Shown here one piece after another: positions 19,420 through 24,233 of a DNA stretch of 24,233 bases. The notes under the pieces were generated by a model. That model did no database searches and had not been told where the DNA came from. It was given only the letters and a program-made list of their open reading frames with translations. The position numbers and the translations under genes were made by a program. Position 1 is the first letter of the stretch; each line of letters begins with the position of its first letter. This DNA is from Mnemiopsis leidyi (lineage: Eukaryota; Ctenophora; Tentaculata; Lobata; Bolinopsidae): assembly GCA_000226015.1 (NCBI GenBank), contig JH152835.1, positions 67,898 to 92,130 of the forward strand. The letters run 5' to 3'.

Positions 19420-19676
19420 TTCATGCAATTAAATATAGCATGGTTTCAGTAGAATACGAGCCCATGACTCAGTAAAATAAAACAACAAAACGCACAGAAA
19501 GACAAGCAATTTTCATGGGAAACTTCTGTTACTATCTCTTGATTCTTAGAAATAAGTTTGTAAGCGGAGCTCGTAAAACCCTGTTCTTGTTGATGGTCTT
19601 TATCTTGCATAAAACATGTTTTATCACGCCTCGTGTGGACTGAGAGTTTCCATGGCTGGCTACAATTGACAAGGTT

Positions 19677-20654
19677 TCACATCAAAACCGCCAGATCGTC
19701 ATCATTTTTTCGCGATTTGTGCCACACATAGTTCCACAACCATACAAGAAGATTAAACACGATGTAGGAGATAATAAGCAGTACAATGACTCCAATTACA
19801 ATGAAGATTTTCGCCACCAAATTGCAGTTTGTCATAATGAACAAGGCTCTTTTTGATGGGGTCAAGCACCCTGAGCCCTTCTCGAGGTAGTACTGCGTTT
19901 CGTTACACTCGAACCTCCGGCCATGTTCCATCAGTTCCACCTTCTTGTCCTCTGAGATCCACAAGTTAGCAAATTCTTTGTTGGAGTACAGCTGGTTGAA
20001 CTGGTCCTCCTTGTTGCCTGCGTTGTCGTTAATCACCTGGTCGTACTTTTTAGCCCGTTCTGTGTAGGCGGATCCCGGGGAGGCAGCGGTGGCTAGTTCA
20101 GGGTAATCCTCGTCAGCGTTCTCCCTGATCCACCCTAGACCTATGTGGGAGCCGGCAGTCAGCTGAGTTTCGTCAGACTTGTTGTGACAGTAGTAGAGCT
20201 GGGAACTGTCAGCATGGACCCTGGTTGTACCCTCCACTGCGTCATCATACGTTCTGTCCCCGATCTGGCTTGTCTTCCGGACCACCGACACGTGTATCCG
20301 GGGCACGTTCGGATCTGTCTCGTTAGACTCGAACAGGATAACGGAGGTACATTGGAGGGTGAGTGGCTGCTCTGCAACCTCCTCCCACTTTACCACCCTA
20401 CAACATCGGTACCGCACGTGATCTAACTTGCACTTCTGGCAATCTAGTGGCTCATAGTCCTTCGCCCCCGGGCCGGTCACCTTTCGGATTATTGTCTTTG
20501 CAAAGTAAGACACGCAATAAATCTGCGCCTGGTGAGTCTTGTCGATCGGGATAACATAGTTTGCTTCCGGCTTCCTGTTATCGATAACAGCCTGACAAAT
20601 TTGCAGGAAACCAATGAGTGGTAACAAGCGAAGAAGTATCCCGGGAGCCGCCAT
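19677..20654 (-). CDS. Unrecognised intronless type I membrane protein
   Basis: One uninterrupted 325-residue frame. Residues 1-22 are a classic signal peptide (hydrophobic LLRLLPLIGFLQICQA). The ectodomain (~23-278) has ten cysteines (47, 72, 75, 84, 85, 102, 156, 250, 263, 277), which are mostly paired in spacing, and N-glycosylation sequons at N111, N158 and N251. Residues ~279-304 form a strong membrane helix (LVAKIFIVIGVIVLLIISYI), with an aromatic end (LVWLWNYVW) and a short basic-then-acidic tail ending DDDLAVLM, a possible acidic-dileucine-like sorting motif. I do not recognise the family; the CQKC and YRCC pairs do not match a named fold to me. Codon use is GC-richer than the flanks, consistent with a genuine gene. 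There are no splice signals inside and no acceptor close to its ATG, unlike the plus-strand genes. The function is unknown; a receptor or adhesion role would be a guess. Confidence 0.8.
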   Translation of the reverse strand: MAAPGILLRLLPLIGFLQICQAVIDNRKPEANYVIPIDKTHQAQIYCVSYFAKTIIRKVTGPGAKDYEPLDCQKCKLDHVRYRCCRVVKWEEVAEQPLTLQCTSVILFESNETDPNVPRIHVSVVRKTSQIGDRTYDDAVEGTTRVHADSSQLYYCHNKSDETQLTAGSHIGLGWIRENADEDYPELATAASPGSAYTERAKKYDQVINDNAGNKEDQFNQLYSNKEFANLWISEDKKVELMEHGRRFECNETQYYLEKGSGCLTPSKRALFIMTNCNLVAKIFIVIGVIVLLIISYIVFNLLVWLWNYVWHKSRKNDDDLAVLM

Positions 20655-21267
20655 ATCAAAGTGTCAAATAGCGTCAGTTATTACAACAACTGTACAAACC
20701 AATGCAGGGAATATATCACAAATCAAATAGGCTTGCTTGATCCAATGATGGGAGGCTGTGATTACGACTTATGCAGCAGTGGAGTGTTGATTGTGTGGCT
20801 GGTTCTATTATTTGAAAACAATGGATAGTCCTGACTCAACGAAACAATATGCCGTGTGTTCGTACTGCAGATGTTCGAGCAGAGAAATTGGGTAACCGGC
20901 ACTCGCTTAATTCCTGTAGCTGACGGTCTAGGCTCGAACCCAATTATTTGCCGTAATTAGCTTGTTATGAGAGCGTTTTAAACCGTTTATCTTCAGCTCA
21001 TTTCCTGGGAATTACACGATTGTTAAGCCGGCTTTATTGCAGGTACCACCGTATGTATGCCAGCAGTTGGGCTAACTTTCGGTTTTAAAGTAAGTAACTG
21101 TAAATCACATAACATTGAAAACTTTTCATTTCGGGTTTCAAATCCGAATACTGAATCAATTTTATAAAATGATATTCTTTGGTAAATGGGAAATAAAATC
21201 AATTTCAAGCTTCACTCTTTAACGAATGTAAATAATGAATAAACAAGAAATAAAAATGCTCAAGCTT

Positions 21268-21283
21268 GGGGGCTAAGGCCCCC
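21268..21283. repeat. Short GC hairpin
   Basis: GGGGGC-TAAG-GCCCCC: a perfect six-pair stem with a four-base loop in AT-rich surroundings, followed by TAAAAA. No function is assigned. Confidence 0.7.
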
Positions 21284-22878
21284 TAAAAACATCTGAACTG
21301 TGTGCTACAGTAACTGTTAACTAGAATCTTGTTTCCTATCATACGAACATATACGAGTTCGAACAGTACCATTATAGAAGCACGAAAACTTGAGTAAACA
21401 AATATTGCACAGTACAAGATAACGGTACTATATTCCAAGCACCGAGTACCAACGCATGAAACATCAGCGTGCAAACAATATTGCAAATTACGGCCACTAT
21501 ATAGTAGAGGCCGAGAAAGCGCTATATTTCTTGATTGAGTCCTGGATGTAATTTAGCGAGAGAGAGAGCGCTGAGTTTGAGTAAGAGTAGCAAGCTGCGA
21601 GGTGCCTGATCCAATATCAGTACACATAAAGCCTTATACTATTGTTACCATGCATTGGAGGGAGCCTCAATTTTCATATGACAGCTGATTATCACCTCAG
21701 CGCACCTTTATGAGCGCTACCTCCCACGTAGCTTGATTAAGGTAGCTTAGTTGGAAATAAGCCAGAAGTAGTCCGCTGGGTGGAATAAAATTGCCGTCCC
21801 GGACACCTTGAAAGTAGTGAATCAGCAGACATAGAGACAACAAGTACAGCCACAACGTGTACATTTGCGGGATGATTTAAGTGATTCAGCTCGAGAAATT
21901 GCTCATTTGTTTGGTTAAGTACGTATACACATATCGATTTTGGAATAAACTAGAGACTGTTGCGCTAGATGGTTAGGCGAGGATACAGTCTGGCTCTGCA
22001 AATTACAGCGAAATCCCGGTATATCTATAGATTGCATATTCATTTGCAAAACGCACTTATAGCATGCGACTTTCGTCATGAGCCTGCGCTCTTCCGTGGA
22101 AATTTCTTGAACTCAGAAATAGGAGATTTTGATACTTGTTAGTATATCGACAGGATTTTCGCTGGCTAAGTGATATTGATGAAATTAGAGAAGTTTGGAA
22201 ATATGCACACAACAAAAAAGTTTTCGAAAATGCCCCGATCAATACAATGAAAACAGCTACACCAGTAAGCACAAAACATTAAACAGCGTGATAAAGAGAG
22301 ATAAATAGAGATAGATCCCGGTAGTCCATCTCAATGGAAATAGCTTGACTAATGTGGAGATGTAGATAGGTAGTACACTTCGGCCAATACAAACGGCTGT
22401 AAACGTGAATTATGACAACTTCCATCCAGGTGCCTTAGTAGTAGTACGGCTTATGAAACACTAACTTAAGGAAAAATGGCGGTTTTTGTTAAAGGGAATT
22501 TGAGTTGTCATCGCAATTGCATTGCAGTGAAGAAAAAATAGCTCAAAATAGCAGAAGTAAGGAGAATAAAGATAACGTCATGATGTCCTATAAACTCAAA
22601 ATGCTGTGATATACTGTATTGATAAATTAAGAAATTAATCCACTGCTTCACATTGACTTTATGAACATGAAGTTTAGTGCATCCTAAAGTTTGTCAGAAC
22701 GTTACAGTTTAGTCTGCTAATGTGTGCTATAATACATCATGTATTAGGTGTGCTCATAGCTCAGTATACATCAGTAGGTTAGTGCAATAGTGCATCAGCG
22801 TGTTGACCTCGAGTGATTTATTAACGGTAAATAATGGCCAAATTGTATTGTGCGTTTGTAAAAGCATGAGCTGCCATA

Positions 22879-22917
22879 ACCAAGTTGATAACTTCAACTT
22901 GATAACTACAACTTGGT
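22879..22917. repeat. Nine-bp inverted repeat with internal direct repeats
   Basis: ACCAAGTTG (22879-22887) pairs with CAACTTGGT (22909-22917). Between them, near-copies of AACTTGATAACT recur about every 14-18 bases. This is a small local structure with no known role. Confidence 0.6.
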
Positions 22918-23190
22918 ATAAGCTGGAAAGGCAAAAGTTAGGGAATGTTATCAACGATAAAATACTGGGTTATTAGTAACTAAAAACAGAAGATTATGAA
23001 GAAGAGTGGATTGCAGTGTAAACAAATGAAGGGAACCTGTAAGTGTGGAGCTGTAAAGGCAGGCCAACACACAAAGCAAGGTGACCTAGCGCCGAGAGAT
23101 CAGTACACAATACAAAAGGGGGCTCTATAATTTATCCCTCTCTTGGTGTGCAGCGAGTAGCTGTATTTAGTGTGGTACTATTAACCCTGT

Positions 23191-23317
23191 CACCTCTCTC
23201 TCTCACACCCACTCTATCACTCATCTCTCTCTCTATCAATCTCTATCTATCTCTCTACCTCACACTCAAATCTATCTTTATCACTGTCTTTCTATCTAGC
23301 TCTCTCTTCCTCACACT
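23191..23317 (+). repeat. Pyrimidine-rich (TC)n-like low-complexity tract
   Basis: About 125 bases made mostly of CTCT and CTAT runs interrupted by CACAC and ATCAAT patches, with almost no G. It is a degenerate microsatellite. Confidence 0.85.
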
Positions 23318-23423
23318 GAAAGCCAATAAGTTAACAATCTTACATTGCAAACCGTGAAACTTATAAAGACCAGCAGGGAACCTATCTACGCTGATATTAG
23401 GGACTACACAGCCGACTAGCGTT

Positions 23424-23510
23424 GTTAGCGTACCACTATAACCTAATAACCTATCTGTTACGGGGCCCACACAGCGTAGTTAGCGTGCCACTATAACCTA
23501 TCTGTTACGG
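23424..23510 (+). repeat. Imperfect tandem duplication
   Basis: GTTAGCGTACCACTATAACC opens the first copy (23424-23463), which ends CTATCTGTTACGG. The second copy (23479-23510) lacks eight internal bases (a TAATAACC-like insertion) and has one substitution. A related start (CACTATAACCTA, then TTACGGG) occurs at about 18293-18322, so it may be a dispersed repeat. Confidence 0.7.
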
Positions 23511-24035
23511 ATCAGACAGTACACTTATTGCTTGCTGCACGTGCAGCACAAAGGGACATGCCAGGCTTGTACTCCAAATCACACCACCCGGCAACTTAAC
23601 GATTTGATGTGTCACGGTGTGCATTGTGTAGAGGTGAGAGGAGGAGGCCGCGTGTGTTGCTCTAGCCAGGCACCAAGCCATTTGTTGTGGAGTAAATTCG
23701 AAACTACGCGAGAGGAATTTGACCGTCAAATTTCTCAAATCGTCAAATTAGGCAATGCGATAAGTGGAGCCTGGCTTGCGTGGTGCTGAGATGTAGACAA
23801 TGCCAAGTGTCAGGTAAATGAGTGGATCTACCCAGCTACAATAATTAGTCAGAGTTAACGAAGCTGGTCATCATCATCACACCACAACAGCAAATAATGC
23901 CAAGCATATTATGATGATCTGCTAGTGGGTAACCCCGCACAAGCAGCCACACTCTGATATAATGTTTACCGAGCTATACCACTAAATATCTGACCAAACT
24001 TCACAACACGTTAAGCAACCTTAGTAAGTTTGGGG

Positions 24036-24233
<198 letters not shown>

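Larger units (their letters stand above)
17882..19676. other. Convergent intergenic region, no gene seen
   Basis: About 1.8 kb between the 3' ends of PRKRIP1 (+) and the minus-strand membrane-protein gene. It carries a single inverted copy of the 23-bp motif (18118-18140). AATAAA sites occur on the plus strand at 18999-19004 and about 19290. A minus-strand open frame at 18316-18543 has no family I recognise. Confidence 0.5.
20655..23140. other. Gene-poor intergenic region
   Basis: About 2.5 kb upstream of the minus-strand gene with no coding region, tRNA or transposon that I can support. It contains small hairpins (21268-21283, 22879-22917) and a short GA run (about 21560-21570). Its promoter-proximal part is unremarkable, with no clear TATA box. 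Confidence 0.5.

Overview
This is a stretch of animal nuclear DNA. Every multi-exon gene has GT-AG introns, mostly short (97-263 nt; two longer ones of 736 and 2421 nt), the intergenic DNA is AT-rich, and the proteins are metazoan families. The relics of mobile elements (a retroelement reverse-transcriptase tail and a Penelope-type GIY-YIG domain) resemble ones I know from cnidarians and other early-branching animals. A cnidarian or comparable non-bilaterian or lophotrochozoan genome is a reasonable guess, but the species cannot be fixed from sequence alone.

Layout. 1-1297 (+): the 3' five exons of a slingshot-type cofilin phosphatase. 1560-3020: a repeat-rich block holding a foldback/tandem repeat cluster, a perfect GC-rich hairpin, and a decayed reverse-transcriptase tail with an inverted fragment of a related copy. 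3725-8021 (+): a 379-residue RS/KY-rich protein with a divergent SHG1/BOD1-like N-terminus; its first intron carries the GIY-YIG relic. 8847-13409 (+): a 1374-residue BOD1-like (COMPASS Shg1 domain) protein. 14388-16355 (+): tRNA-dihydrouridine synthase DUS1L, complete. 16756-17881 (+): PRKRIP1, a spliceosome-associated protein, whose first intron is almost wholly a 15-bp minisatellite. 19677-20654 (-): an unrecognised intronless type I membrane protein. 20655-24233: no gene seen; microsatellites and small repeats, ending inside a long (TG)n run.

The two adjacent genes at 3725 and 8847 look like ancient tandem duplicates. Both have a three-exon layout with a middle exon of exactly 131 bp, the same intron phases (0 then 2) and the same order of parts. 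Separately, all four complete plus-strand genes have a splice-acceptor-like AG 3-10 nt before the start codon. That is the pattern expected of spliced-leader trans-splicing, possibly of a head-to-tail polycistronic cluster. The minus-strand gene lacks it. The phosphatase acts on actin dynamics, the BOD1-like pair on chromatin or mitosis, DUS1L on tRNA modification and PRKRIP1 on splicing; I see no shared pathway beyond housekeeping.
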